Assembly (NCBI GenBank): GCA_014695195.1
Contig: JACJNW010000019.1
Location: 62,001 to 126,000 of the forward strand
Reading direction: 5' to 3'
Length of the DNA stretch: 64,000 bases
Origin: Cyanobacteria bacterium FACHB-DQ100
GTDB lineage: Bacteria > Cyanobacteriota > Cyanobacteriia > Leptolyngbyales > Leptolyngbyaceae
A program made the position numbers and the translations under genes. The notes under the pieces are model-generated. The model did not search any database and was not told the origin of the DNA. It saw only the letters and a program-made list of their open reading frames with translations. Below, one piece after another: positions 52,204 through 61,721 of this stretch; positions within the stretch are counted from its first letter, which is position 1, and each line of letters starts with the position of its first letter.

Positions 52204-53112
52204 ATGATTACAAATGAGCCGACCGTAGCATCGCCTTCTTCCCAGATTTGGCAGTGGCGCGGCTACCCAATTCGATATCAGACTGCCGGAACTCAAGGTT
52301 CGATCGTGCTGCTCATTCATGGATTAGGCGCATCGAGTGATCATTGGCGTAAAAACATTCCAGTTCTAGCGGAAAACCATCGCGTGTATGCGATCGACTT
52401 AATTGGCTTTGGTCAGTCTGCTAAACCAAAACCGAGCGAATCGCTGAACTATCGCTTTGAAACTTGGGGACAACAGATTGCTGATTTTTGTCGTGAAGTG
52501 ATTCAAGCACCCGTTTTTTTAGTGGGAAACTCGATCGGCTGCTTAGTAGCGCTGCAAGCCACGGTGATCAATCCGCAACAAGTGATAGCAGTAGCGCTGT
52601 TAGATTGTGCCTTACGCCTGCAACATGAACGCAAGCTCAAGGGAATTCGCCGCCTTACCTTTCCGTGGGTGCAAAAACTCCTGCTGTCTCCAGCGATCGG
52701 GCATTTCTTCTTTGCAAAACTGGCTCAACCTCAAGTTATTCGTAAAGCCTTGCTAAAAGCCTATGCTCGACATGAAGCGGTGACAGATGAATTAGTAGAA
52801 ATCTTGCTGAAGCCTGCTCAAGATCCTGGTGCAGCGGATGTGTTTCTCTCATTTATTACTCACTCCAAGGGTGTGTTGCCCGAAGATTTGCTACCTGAAA
52901 TTACTTGCCCTGTATTGATGCTCTGGGGAACTGAAGATTCGTTTGAGCCGATCGCGCAGGGTCGAGAATTAGCGAAGTTTCCAGCAGTTAAGGAGTTCAT
53001 TCCACTCGAAGGCATTGGGCATTGTCCTCAAGATGAAGCACCAGAGCTAGTTAATCCAATTCTGCAAAAATGGCTAGCTCAACACGAACAACCCGAAGCT
53101 TCTACGATTTGA
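52204..53112 (+). CDS. Alpha/beta hydrolase
   Basis: 302 residues: oxyanion loop IHGLGASSDHWRKN, nucleophile elbow LVGNSIGCLVALQA, Asp in LMLWGTEDSFEP and His in LEGIGHCPQDEAPE. The triad is complete. The overall pattern (DLIGFGQSAKPKP) resembles plant pheophytinase-like esterases, and two PaO-like Rieske oxygenases lie 4-6 kb away, but a link to chlorophyll breakdown is speculation. AGGAG precedes the ATG; the MFS gene starts 16 bases after the stop. Confidence 0.88.
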   Translation: MITNEPTVASPSSQIWQWRGYPIRYQTAGTQGSIVLLIHGLGASSDHWRKNIPVLAENHRVYAIDLIGFGQSAKPKPSESLNYRFETWGQQIADFCREVIQAPVFLVGNSIGCLVALQATVINPQQVIAVALLDCALRLQHERKLKGIRRLTFPWVQKLLLSPAIGHFFFAKLAQPQVIRKALLKAYARHEAVTDELVEILLKPAQDPGAADVFLSFITHSKGVLPEDLLPEITCPVLMLWGTEDSFEPIAQGRELAKFPAVKEFIPLEGIGHCPQDEAPELVNPILQKWLAQHEQPEASTI

Positions 53113-53128
53113 AAGGAATAAACAATTC

Positions 53129-54361
53129 ATGCCCACTCACTTTAAAGATCTCAAGAAAAGTCTCAAGGTTTCTCCCTTACTTTTCATCTTCGTAACGATT
53201 CTGCTAGATAAGTTAGGGGAAAGTATTCTATTTCCAATTCTGCCATTCTTGCTGGAAAGATTTCGCTCAGATGCACTGACACTAGGATTGTTGACATCCT
53301 CATTTGCCTTAGCACAGTTTTTTGCTACGCCTCTGATTGGCTCACTCTCCGATCGCTATGGTCGCCGTCCTGTTCTATTGCTGTGTGTGTTAGGAACTTC
53401 TCTTTCCTACTACCTGTTTGGCTTAGCGGGTAGTCTGTGGGTGCTGTTTGTCTCACGCATGATTGATGGTGTAACTGGGGGTGTTGCAGCAACCGCACAA
53501 GCTTATATTGCCGATATTTCAACTCCCGCCGATCGCGCTAAAAACTTCGGGCTGACGGGTGCTGCCTTTGGGTTGGGATTTGTGTTAGGACCTGCTTTGG
53601 GTGGATCGCTTGCAGGAATTAACCTCAATTTACCTGTCTTTTTTGCGGGCACTGTCGCATTGCTCAATTTCATCTTAGGCTGGGTGAGCCTGCCCGAATC
53701 TCTAAAGCCAGAAAACCGTCGTGCTCTGCGCTTAAAAGATTTGAATCCGCTCGGGCAAATCAATGATTTATTTCAGAACGATCGTATCAAAGGGTTTCTT
53801 TGGACGACTTTTATTTTCAACTTTGCGTTCTCTGGATTCTCCAGCGTTTTTGTGCTGTTTCTGAGTCGGCGTTTTGGATGGGGGCCTGCTTCGGCGGCGC
53901 TTGTGTTTGTCTTTATTGGTGTGTTTTCGACCGTAATTCAAGGTGGACTGATTCGCAAGCTGATTCCTGCGTTTGGTGAAGGAAAGCTAACTTTAGCGGG
54001 GTTAGTTGCGTTGGCGATCGGCTTGGGGCTGGTCGGGGTCATTCCATCAGAAACACCAACTCTTTATGTCCTGCTTTATTTAAGCCAAGGATTGTTAGCG
54101 CTGGGTGTGGGATTGATTCTGCCCTGTCTTAGAGGACTGATTTCTAATCGCGTTTCTGCTCAAGAACAGGGACGTACCCTTGCGAATGCTCAAGGACTAC
54201 AGAGTATTGCTTCAATTCTAGGCCCGTTGTGGGCAAGCTGGTGTTTTGATCATGTTGGGATCTTCTCTCCGTTTTGGCTGGGAGCAATTTTCATCCTATT
54301 TGCCTTTGGAACAACCTGGATGAATCTACAATCGATGTCCTCCGAGTCTGCAAGTTCATAA
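53129..54361 (+). CDS. MFS transporter, TetA-like
   Basis: 410 residues with about twelve membrane helices. Motif A between helices 2 and 3 (GSLSDRYGRRPVLLLC) and motif C-like GAAFGLGFVLGPALGG in helix 5 are typical of drug:proton antiporters of the 12-TM family. The substrate is unknown. It ends the hydrolase transcript and converges on devA. Confidence 0.9.
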   Translation: MPTHFKDLKKSLKVSPLLFIFVTILLDKLGESILFPILPFLLERFRSDALTLGLLTSSFALAQFFATPLIGSLSDRYGRRPVLLLCVLGTSLSYYLFGLAGSLWVLFVSRMIDGVTGGVAATAQAYIADISTPADRAKNFGLTGAAFGLGFVLGPALGGSLAGINLNLPVFFAGTVALLNFILGWVSLPESLKPENRRALRLKDLNPLGQINDLFQNDRIKGFLWTTFIFNFAFSGFSSVFVLFLSRRFGWGPASAALVFVFIGVFSTVIQGGLIRKLIPAFGEGKLTLAGLVALAIGLGLVGVIPSETPTLYVLLYLSQGLLALGVGLILPCLRGLISNRVSAQEQGRTLANAQGLQSIASILGPLWASWCFDHVGIFSPFWLGAIFILFAFGTTWMNLQSMSSESASS

Positions 54362-54374
54362 GGTTGGCAGCAGC

Positions 54375-55058
54375 TTAAGCTGCTGCCAACCGTCCATCTT
54401 CCATATGAATGATGCGATCGGCAATATCTAAAATTCGGTTATCGTGTGTGACGAGCAGGATTGTACAGCCCTGCTCTTTTGCTAATCGCTGCATGATTTC
54501 CACCACATCTCGTCCCGATTTACTGTCTAATGCTGCGGTCGGTTCATCTGCTAGAACCATTTTCGGTTGACTGACCAAGGCACGAGCGATCGCAACTCGC
54601 TGTTTCTGTCCACCAGACAAATCATTCGGGTAATAGTTGATTCGATGTCCTAAACCAACGGCGTGTAGCATTGCTACAGAACGATTGATCCGCTCTGTCA
54701 GGGTCAGATCTTTGTGCAGGCGCAGAGACATTCCGACATTTTGCTGAGCCGTCAAACAATCCAGTAGATTGTGTGCCTGAAAGATGTATCCAATCTGGCT
54801 CCGTACCTGCACCAGTTGTTGTTTACTCGCTCCACAGAGTTCCTGCTCCAAAATTTTCAAACTGCCTTCTTGAACTGATCTCAGTCCGCCCATTAAGCTT
54901 AATAGCGTTGTTTTTCCACTTCCAGAAGGGCCTGTCAAAATCACAATTTCACCTGCATGAATCTCCAGATCAATTTCTGAAAGTACGGGTTTTTGGAGTG
55001 CGCCCTTACCAAAAGAGTGATTGAGCTGCTTAGCGACAATGACAGGAGCTGGAGACAT
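54375..55058 (-). CDS. devA: DevA-type ABC transporter ATPase
   Basis: 227 residues: Walker A LTGPSGSGKTTLLSLMGG, Q-loop IFQAHNLLDCLT, signature LSGGQKQRVAIARALV, Walker B MVLADEPTAALDSKSG. DevA belongs to the MacB/LolD-like group and, with DevB and DevC, forms an exporter; in Anabaena DevBCA with TolC exports heterocyst glycolipids. Here it is the last gene of a devB-devC-devA operon. Confidence 0.93.
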   Translation of the reverse strand: MSPAPVIVAKQLNHSFGKGALQKPVLSEIDLEIHAGEIVILTGPSGSGKTTLLSLMGGLRSVQEGSLKILEQELCGASKQQLVQVRSQIGYIFQAHNLLDCLTAQQNVGMSLRLHKDLTLTERINRSVAMLHAVGLGHRINYYPNDLSGGQKQRVAIARALVSQPKMVLADEPTAALDSKSGRDVVEIMQRLAKEQGCTILLVTHDNRILDIADRIIHMEDGRLAAA

Positions 55059-55069
55059 AACTGATCTCT

Positions 55070-56254
55070 CTAAAATACATCGGCTGGATCAGCAGACCGC
55101 AATTTTCGCACTGCGATCGCGGCTGAAATCAAACACATTAACAGCGTCAGAATGAAAACTTGCAGTGCCACATCAGGACGCATCACGATTGCAACACGAG
55201 TTAAAGTTCCAAGCAACCCATACATTCCCACAGAACAAGCAAATCCAGGTAGAAAACCAAGTACACCTAGAACGATCGCTTCTTGAAAAATGATTCCTAA
55301 CAGTCGCGAATCAGAATAACCGATCGCTTTCAAGGTTGCGTATTCTGGCAGATGATCATTCACGTCGGTGTATAGCACCTGATAAACAATCACAATGCCA
55401 ACAATGAATCCCATCACTGTGCCGAAATTGAAGATAATTCCAGGCGGTTGTTTCGCCCAGTATCCCTGCTCTAATGCGATAAACTCTTGACGATTTAGAA
55501 CCTTGATATCTTGCGGCAACAGCTTTTGTAAACCTTGGGCCACAGCGTTAGGATTAGCACCAGGTTCCAGGGTAATCATCCCCAGGTGAACTTCGTCTGC
55601 TCCAGCTTGACCAAAGAGCCGTAAGTAGTTGGTATCGCTCATGACGATATGTCCCTGTTTGAACAAACTACTGCCCAGGCTATAAAGCCCCCCAACCGAC
55701 ATTTTTCGCCCACCTACAACACTATTAACCGGATCTCCTTTGCTGAACAGTTCGCCCACAGATCCTAGAGACGGAAGAGATTTGCTATCAAATAGAACTG
55801 TATCTTGTTGTGCGATCGTCCCAAGTTGCCCACGAATTTCGGGTAAATCCATTGCCGATCGTGCTGGGTTAAAAGCAATGATATTCACATCTGCAAGTTC
55901 TTTGGTCTGTGGATTCACCCAAGAAGTCCGGCTGTAGTAAAGCGGATCAACAGAAGCAATTCCCTGAATTCCATTCGCTCGATATAGTTGCGCTTTGGGA
56001 ATGGTTTTATTTCCAAGAAACTGACTCGTTCGATTCACCAGAAAGAGATCCCCTTTGAGGTTCTCCTGAATCCGCGATACCCCATCAAACATCGCTGCTC
56101 GAAATCCCAACTGCATAAAGATGAGAATGTTAGCAAAGGAGATCCCCGCTAGTCCGACGACTAAACGCACTTTCTGATGGGAAAGCTGCGACCAAGCTAA
56201 GGGAGGCTCCTGAGCGAAGCGATTAACCAGTCGTTTGGGAAGAAGAAAGTGCAT
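55070..56254 (-). CDS. devC: DevC-type ABC transporter permease
   Basis: 394 residues with the FtsX/MacB layout: one membrane helix near the N-terminus (LVVGLAGISFANILIFMQLG), a large periplasmic domain (about 50-265) and three C-terminal helices (FGTVMGFIVGIVIVYQVLY, then IFQEAIVLGVLGFLPGFAC and VFILTLLMCLISAAIAVR). DevC typically opens with PLAWSQLSHQKVRL. I start at the ATG at 56254; the open frame to the devB stop begins with TTG. Confidence 0.93.
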   Translation of the reverse strand: MHFLLPKRLVNRFAQEPPLAWSQLSHQKVRLVVGLAGISFANILIFMQLGFRAAMFDGVSRIQENLKGDLFLVNRTSQFLGNKTIPKAQLYRANGIQGIASVDPLYYSRTSWVNPQTKELADVNIIAFNPARSAMDLPEIRGQLGTIAQQDTVLFDSKSLPSLGSVGELFSKGDPVNSVVGGRKMSVGGLYSLGSSLFKQGHIVMSDTNYLRLFGQAGADEVHLGMITLEPGANPNAVAQGLQKLLPQDIKVLNRQEFIALEQGYWAKQPPGIIFNFGTVMGFIVGIVIVYQVLYTDVNDHLPEYATLKAIGYSDSRLLGIIFQEAIVLGVLGFLPGFACSVGMYGLLGTLTRVAIVMRPDVALQVFILTLLMCLISAAIAVRKLRSADPADVF

Positions 56255-56284
56255 GGTCGCGGTTAAATGAGTAAGAGATTCCAA

Positions 56285-57466
56285 TCAGTCCAAACGAATT
56301 TGAACTCGTACCTGCATATAGGTGAGTTCTGCAACTTTTTTACTATCCTCTGGATCGAGCCGAATTTTGACTTCCACGACTCGCGCATTTTTGTCTGCTG
56401 CTGGATCGGTATTCAGCGAATCAGTTTTTTTGATTTGAAGTCCGATCTGTTCAACTGTGCCGCGTAATTGTTGATTAAACCCGCCGTTTTCGCTCGTGAT
56501 CAGAGCTTGTTGTCCCCGTTTCACTCTGGGAATGTCGGTTTCATATACCTCGGCAACAACATACATCTGATCAGTTTGTCCCAGATCGACGATGCCTTGC
56601 TCTGCATTAACCTGCTCCCCAATCTGAGTATTAATTCTTAGAATCTGACCCGCGATCGGAGCGCGGACATACGAATCTCCCAGTTGAGTTTCTGCCTGTT
56701 TTTGTTGGGCGATCGCGTACTCTATCTCAGCTTGAGGAACTTGGAGATCGGCTGGACGAACTTCACTTAACGCTTGCAGCTTAGCGGTTTCTTCCTGAAT
56801 CTGGGCAGATAAAGTCAGCTTTGTTTCTTGCAGTTGTGCTTTTGCCTCTTGCAGTGATGCGGTAGCAGTCTCAAAGCTTCTGCGATCGTTGTCTAAGAGA
56901 GAGGTACTGATTGCTCCTTCTTTTTGGAGCTTCTGCGATCGTTCATAACTCGCCTGAGCATTCCGAACTTCAGCTTTAGCACGAGCGACTGCTGCTTGTC
57001 TTGCAGCCATTTCGGTATCAAATTGCGCGGTTAACCGTGCGATCGCTGCCTTTTGTGCAGCCAATCCACTGACAGTTGCACTTCCCGCTCTAGTTTGTGC
57101 CAGCTTTGCTTGCATTACGGCAACATTTTGTTTCGCTTGTTCGAGTGCTGCTTGTTTCTTATCCAATCCCTGCAAAATCGCAATCACCTGCCCTGCTTGC
57201 ACTCGATCGCCTTGCTTGACCAGTAGCCGATCCACTCGACTATCCCTTGCATTCACAACAGAGACCTTGATCACAGAGCCTTTCGGTTCAACTCGACCTA
57301 AAGCAGTCACAGACTGCACAGGCGCAGGTTGACTCGATAGACCTGCATCCGCATTTTGCTTTACTTTAGACTGAGACAAATACGCTGCACCTAATCCCAG
57401 CGACCCGATCGAGAGTGCCCCGATTAGCCCATAGCTAATTGTTTTGAGAGGAATTTGTTTTTGCAC
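56285..57466 (-). CDS. devB: DevB-type membrane fusion protein (HlyD family)
   Basis: 393 residues from a GTG. One N-terminal anchor (ISYGLIGALSIGSLGLGAAYL), a lipoyl half (GRVEPKGSVIKVSVVNARDS), a long coiled coil (about 100-240) and the second half with SYVRAPIAGQILRINTQIGE and a beta-barrel follow. It links the inner-membrane DevC/DevA pump to an outer-membrane channel. First gene of the operon. Confidence 0.92.
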   Translation of the reverse strand: MQKQIPLKTISYGLIGALSIGSLGLGAAYLSQSKVKQNADAGLSSQPAPVQSVTALGRVEPKGSVIKVSVVNARDSRVDRLLVKQGDRVQAGQVIAILQGLDKKQAALEQAKQNVAVMQAKLAQTRAGSATVSGLAAQKAAIARLTAQFDTEMAARQAAVARAKAEVRNAQASYERSQKLQKEGAISTSLLDNDRRSFETATASLQEAKAQLQETKLTLSAQIQEETAKLQALSEVRPADLQVPQAEIEYAIAQQKQAETQLGDSYVRAPIAGQILRINTQIGEQVNAEQGIVDLGQTDQMYVVAEVYETDIPRVKRGQQALITSENGGFNQQLRGTVEQIGLQIKKTDSLNTDPAADKNARVVEVKIRLDPEDSKKVAELTYMQVRVQIRLD

Positions 57467-57520
57467 GATAGATTCAGCACAGTGGAGGACAATGACAGCA
57501 ATACCGCAGTGTGAAACAGA

Positions 57521-58537
57521 TCAGGAAGCTTCCATCATCCATCCCATGTCCGAAAACTTCTTCAGCAGTTTTCGATAAGCAATCAATGTCGCATCCGAGG
57601 CAACCATTAATTCGGTACTGTTATTGAGCGGTGCAAGCCGAGGGATCTGAGTTTGGACAACGACGTTATCCTCCATGCAAATGCGAGTTCCGACTTGAGT
57701 TGTATTTTGATCTAACCAATGGCTCAGCCCAGGAACATGATTGAGAAAGCTGCGAATATTGATCGATTTAACGATCGTCGTGTTTTCATCAACTGGAATA
57801 TGAGCCAAAATACTTTCAATCTTGAACTGACCAAAATTGACACCGGAATAGGTGATGTTTGGTGGTGCAAAAATGTACTGTTTCCAAGGATCTTGGTCAT
57901 CGTCCTTCAAGAAAAATCGCATCGGCCCGTTAATGCGGTTAATCTTGATGCCTAAAGTTGCGGATAATCCCCATTCAGTCACTTTCAAGTCATAATCCTC
58001 AATCACCGTGTTCTCAGGAGTTTTGCTTTTCCCGACTGACCCCCCGTGCATGAATGGAGCGTGGGAAACATCCAGCGTGTTCTCCATTGTGCGAGTGAAA
58101 TGAGCGTTAAAGGTATAGACGCTCTGAGCGGGTTCACGAACTGGATTCTCAAACTGTGGGAATGAGGGAAGAGGGGGACGATCGCGTTCCGGTAAGTCAC
58201 CGACAAATACCCAAATGAATCCGTATTTCTCTTGAACCGGATAAGCCTCTACTTTCGCTCGTTTCGGAATGGGAGTTGAGGCTGGATTTGCCGGAATCTC
58301 ACGACAGGAGCCGTCTGCTTCATACCTCCAGCCATGATAGGGACAGCGAAGACAATTTCCTTCAACCCATCCACCCGCTAAAGATGCGCCTCGATGGGCA
58401 CAACGATTGTCAAGCGCGACCACTTTTCCCTGGCTGTCACGATACACCGCCATTTTTCTGCCCATTAATGTAACAAGGGTTGGGCGCTGTGTGATTGCCT
58501 TGCTAAATTCAACGGCATACCAGAAATTTTTGAACAT
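57521..58537 (-). CDS. PaO-like Rieske non-haem oxygenase 1
   Basis: 338 residues. The Rieske 2Fe-2S ligands are in CAHRGASLAGGW and CLRCPYHGWRYEADG (CxH and CxxH). The mononuclear iron site is ENTLDVSHAPFMHGG. The pattern is that of the pheophorbide a oxygenase / chlorophyllide a oxygenase / Tic55 group, without their C-terminal membrane helices. AAGGAG lies 8 bases before the ATG. Its paralogue precedes it by 12 bases, so both are in one transcript. Substrate unknown. Confidence 0.9.
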   Translation of the reverse strand: MFKNFWYAVEFSKAITQRPTLVTLMGRKMAVYRDSQGKVVALDNRCAHRGASLAGGWVEGNCLRCPYHGWRYEADGSCREIPANPASTPIPKRAKVEAYPVQEKYGFIWVFVGDLPERDRPPLPSFPQFENPVREPAQSVYTFNAHFTRTMENTLDVSHAPFMHGGSVGKSKTPENTVIEDYDLKVTEWGLSATLGIKINRINGPMRFFLKDDDQDPWKQYIFAPPNITYSGVNFGQFKIESILAHIPVDENTTIVKSINIRSFLNHVPGLSHWLDQNTTQVGTRICMEDNVVVQTQIPRLAPLNNSTELMVASDATLIAYRKLLKKFSDMGWMMEAS

Positions 58538-58549
58538 CGTTGAGGCTCC

Positions 58550-59656
58550 TTAAGTCTTCGCAACTTCTACAGGGTGTTCCGATGGCTGAGCGATCGGATG
58601 CTCAAACAAACCTGGGTTAGATTCAGGCTCTAAAGTTAATTTGTGCTTTGCTTTAGTGGAGTAATCGCCGATTCCCCAGCCTTTATCTAGGAACTTACGC
58701 AGTAGTTTACGATAAGCAACGAGTAGATTATCTGAAGCCACTAAAACTTCTTCGGTTAATCCATAAGGCACAACGCGAGGTTCTTGCGCCTCAATCACCG
58801 CTTTGTCTTCCAGATAAGTATCGACTGTATTTTTGATCGAGTTATAGTCTGCCCAAGGTTGTGTGAGAAAGTTGCGGACTCCAATCCACTTCGTTAAGGT
58901 TGTGTTTTCGTCAACGGGAATGTTGGTTGCAAAGTAGACATATTGATAGCCACGGAAGTTAAAGTCTAGTGCAATCCGGTTGATGTTTGGTAGATAAACC
59001 GTCAAGGTTGCACTGGAGTAAGGACGATCGCGCTTCACAATGTATTTCAGCAGTCCTACTCGCTTGGGTGGCTTAGTGCGAACAGTCGCGCTTGTACTCC
59101 ATTCCTCGCTCTTGACTTCGTAATCCCAAACCTCTGCATCATCCCGGTTATTAAAAAAAGCAGCATGAACGAAAGGTGCATGGGAAGTATCTAAGCCGCT
59201 CTCAATCACGCGAGTGTAGTGAGCATTCCAAACATATTCGCCTTGAACCTGCCGCCAAGCGGGGTCGCCGTACTCTGGAAACGGTGGAATTGGGGGACGC
59301 TCTGACTCTGGCGCATCCCCCACAAATATCCAAATAAAACCATACTTTTCCTGCACTGGGTAAGTCCCCACTCGTGCCCGCTTAGGAATCGGCACGTCTG
59401 CTTGATTTGCTGGAACTTCGACGCAAGCCCCATCTGATTGATATTTCCAACCATGATAGGGACAGCGCAGACAACCTTCTTCAATCCACCCCCCAGATAG
59501 AGCCGCCCCACGATGGGCACAGCGATCGTCGAGAGCAATCACTTGATGATCTGCATCCCGATAGAGAACATAGTGCTGTCCCATCAGCGTGATTTGTTTT
59601 GGTTTGGCTGTGACAGCAGCACTGAATTCAACCGCATACCAGAAGTTCTTGAGCAC
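58550..59656 (-). CDS. PaO-like Rieske non-haem oxygenase 2
   Basis: About 368 residues. It has the same architecture as the neighbouring paralogue: CAHRGAALSGGWIEEG, CLRCPYHGWKYQSDG and the iron site ESGLDTSHAPFVHAA. The start is set by alignment with the paralogue (LKNFWYAVEFS against FKNFWYAVEFS), which points to a GTG at 59656; the open frame runs to a TTG at 59710. It has a longer, charged C-terminal tail (KAKHKLTLEPESNPGLFEHP). The two genes arose by tandem duplication and have since diverged. Confidence 0.9.
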   Translation of the reverse strand: MLKNFWYAVEFSAAVTAKPKQITLMGQHYVLYRDADHQVIALDDRCAHRGAALSGGWIEEGCLRCPYHGWKYQSDGACVEVPANQADVPIPKRARVGTYPVQEKYGFIWIFVGDAPESERPPIPPFPEYGDPAWRQVQGEYVWNAHYTRVIESGLDTSHAPFVHAAFFNNRDDAEVWDYEVKSEEWSTSATVRTKPPKRVGLLKYIVKRDRPYSSATLTVYLPNINRIALDFNFRGYQYVYFATNIPVDENTTLTKWIGVRNFLTQPWADYNSIKNTVDTYLEDKAVIEAQEPRVVPYGLTEEVLVASDNLLVAYRKLLRKFLDKGWGIGDYSTKAKHKLTLEPESNPGLFEHPIAQPSEHPVEVAKT

Positions 59657-59801
59657 GTGCGATCGCCCCACTCGTTTTGCAAGGTTTAGAGATAGCTCTA
59701 TGATTCCCAAGCCGATATTAGAGTAACGGTGGTGAGGGATAATTCTCTGAGCAGAATCGGGTACTCTTCATGCAAAGCAAGATTATACAAACACAGAGGC
59801 T

Positions 59802-60005
59802 ATGGTTAGAAAAGCTCAACGTCTGCCAGTTGATCAAACCGGCAAGGAAAAAATTAACGAGTTTCGTCAAGAACTAAATCAGAAGCTTGAAGATGCGATC
59901 GAGCATCACGAATTCAAGATGGTTTACATTGGGTTTGCAACACTTTTTGCGTTTGCGGGTGTCATTTATCTTGCAGTTAAGGTTCCGCTTCCCTTCTTTC
60001 ATTAG
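59802..60005 (+). CDS. Small single-pass membrane protein
   Basis: 67 residues: a basic, helical N-terminal half (TGKEKINEFRQELNQKLEDA) and a C-terminal membrane helix (MVYIGFATLFAFAGVIYLAV). AGAGG lies just upstream of the ATG. Tail-anchored type; function unknown. Divergent from the Rieske operon. Confidence 0.65.
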   Translation: MVRKAQRLPVDQTGKEKINEFRQELNQKLEDAIEHHEFKMVYIGFATLFAFAGVIYLAVKVPLPFFH

Positions 60006-60046
60006 TCGTTCTTTAACACGATGAGGGATGGACAAACCTAGAGGAA

Positions 60047-60238
60047 CTAGGCAACTGGTGCGAGCAAAAGGCGAATAAGCCACTTAATGCTAAAGCGCTT
60101 TAGCATTCGCCAAGCGCTTGGCGTATGAATAAGAGCCCAAATGGTTCGATAAATTGGAACCAACATTGTCGCGATCAATTGACAAAGCAAAAACCATTCT
60201 CTTTCTTGTTGAGCGATCGGATAAATAGGTCTATTCAT
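60047..60238 (-). CDS. Possible small membrane protein
   Basis: 63 residues with one hydrophobic stretch (FLLCQLIATMLVPIYRTIW) and a basic tail (WRMLKRFSIKWLIRLL). No ribosome-binding site or recognised family. It fills a gap between genes and may be real. Confidence 0.35.
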   Translation of the reverse strand: MNRPIYPIAQQEREWFLLCQLIATMLVPIYRTIWALIHTPSAWRMLKRFSIKWLIRLLLAPVA

Positions 60239-60321
60239 CTAATAAAATAATTTAGTGAGTAGAAATCATAGCGTTAGGCAGTAGGATTAGAAATGCAAAA
60301 AGAGTAATCGTATCTGTGACT

Positions 60322-61689
60322 ATGCCGAATGCTACTGTGATTGGGTTGGGGAAATCTGGCAACGCCGCCGCCCGACTTCTCAAACGCCAGGGATGGCAAG
60401 TCACCATTAGCGATCGCGGTGCTTCCGATACCCTCCAATCGCAACAACAAGAACTGATCGCAGAAGGAATCGATGTGCGTTTGGGCGACAACTTCGATCC
60501 TGAATTAGTGCAACCAGATTTAATTGTGGTGAGTCCGGGTGTACCGTGGGATGTGCCGAGTTTAGCCAAGGCTCAATCGATGAATATTGAAACGATCGGC
60601 GAAATGGAGCTTGCCTGGAGGGCATTAAGCTATGCTCCCTGGGTAGCAATTACCGGAACGAATGGCAAAACTACGACAACAGCTTTAACTGCGGCAATCT
60701 TTCAGAAAGCGGGATATCATGCACCTGCATTCGGCAACATTGGCTATGCTGCTTGTGAAGTCGCATTGTTAGATCAAAAGATTGATTGGGCTATCGCAGA
60801 AATTAGTAGCTATCAGATTGAATCATCGCTCTCGATCACGCCTGAAATTGCTATCTGGACAACGTTTACACCCGATCATCTCAGTCGCCACAAAACCTTA
60901 GAGAACTATTTCAACATTAAAGCGAGCCTACTGAATCAATCAAAGCAACAGATTTTTAACGGGGATGATCCTTATCTACGGAACATCGGACAACAGCAAA
61001 CCTATCCGATTCAAGAGAATGCTTGCTGGACGAGTGTAACCGGTAAGTCTGAACTGATAGGAAATCCAGCGTTCGGAGCTTACATTGAAGAGGCATGGGC
61101 GATCGTCCAAGGAGAAAAGATTGTTCGGGCGGATGCGCTAAGAATGCCGGGAGCGCACAATTTGCAGAATCTATTGATGTCTGTAGCAGCCGCACATTTC
61201 GCAGGAATTGATAAAGATGCGATCGCTCAAGCTGTTGCAGAGTTTCCAGGCGTTCCACATCGATTAGAGCGAATTTGCACTTGGCAGGGAATCGAGTTTA
61301 TCAACGATAGTAAAGCGACTAACTATGATGCCGCAGAAGTTGGACTTGTCGCGGTCGAAGCTCCAGTGATTCTGATTGCAGGCGGAGAGCCTAAAATTGG
61401 TGAGGATCAAGCTTGGCTCAATGCAATTCAATCGAAAGCTGCATTTGTGCTGTTGATTGGCGAAGCTGCTCCGACCTTTGGAAAACGGCTTGAAGAGATT
61501 GGTTACTCGAACTATGAAGATGTTGGAACAATGGAACGGGCGGTAGCGCGATCGACCACCCTTGCAAAACAATATTCTGCGAAAGTTGTCCTTCTATCTC
61601 CCGCTTGTGCCAGCTTTGATCAATATCAGAACTTTGAGCAACGGGGCGATCATTTTCGTCAGCTTTGTTTAGAACAGTGTTCTGAGTAA
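60322..61689 (+). CDS. murD: UDP-N-acetylmuramoyl-L-alanine--D-glutamate ligase
   Basis: MurD adds D-glutamate to UDP-MurNAc-Ala in peptidoglycan synthesis. 455 residues: an N-terminal Rossmann domain ([17 protein letters not shown]), the ATP loop [13 protein letters not shown], the substrate motif NIGYAACE and the C-terminal [21 protein letters not shown], then [20 protein letters not shown] use the ATG at 60322; a GTG two codons earlier is possible. Genome neighbours are not other mur genes. Confidence 0.96.
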   Translation: MPNATVIGLGKSGNAAARLLKRQGWQVTISDRGASDTLQSQQQELIAEGIDVRLGDNFDPELVQPDLIVVSPGVPWDVPSLAKAQSMNIETIGEMELAWRALSYAPWVAITGTNGKTTTTALTAAIFQKAGYHAPAFGNIGYAACEVALLDQKIDWAIAEISSYQIESSLSITPEIAIWTTFTPDHLSRHKTLENYFNIKASLLNQSKQQIFNGDDPYLRNIGQQQTYPIQENACWTSVTGKSELIGNPAFGAYIEEAWAIVQGEKIVRADALRMPGAHNLQNLLMSVAAAHFAGIDKDAIAQAVAEFPGVPHRLERICTWQGIEFINDSKATNYDAAEVGLVAVEAPVILIAGGEPKIGEDQAWLNAIQSKAAFVLLIGEAAPTFGKRLEEIGYSNYEDVGTMERAVARSTTLAKQYSAKVVLLSPACASFDQYQNFEQRGDHFRQLCLEQCSE

Positions 61690-61721
61690 AATCTGAGCAG
61701 ATTTCAGCGATCGTTCGCATA

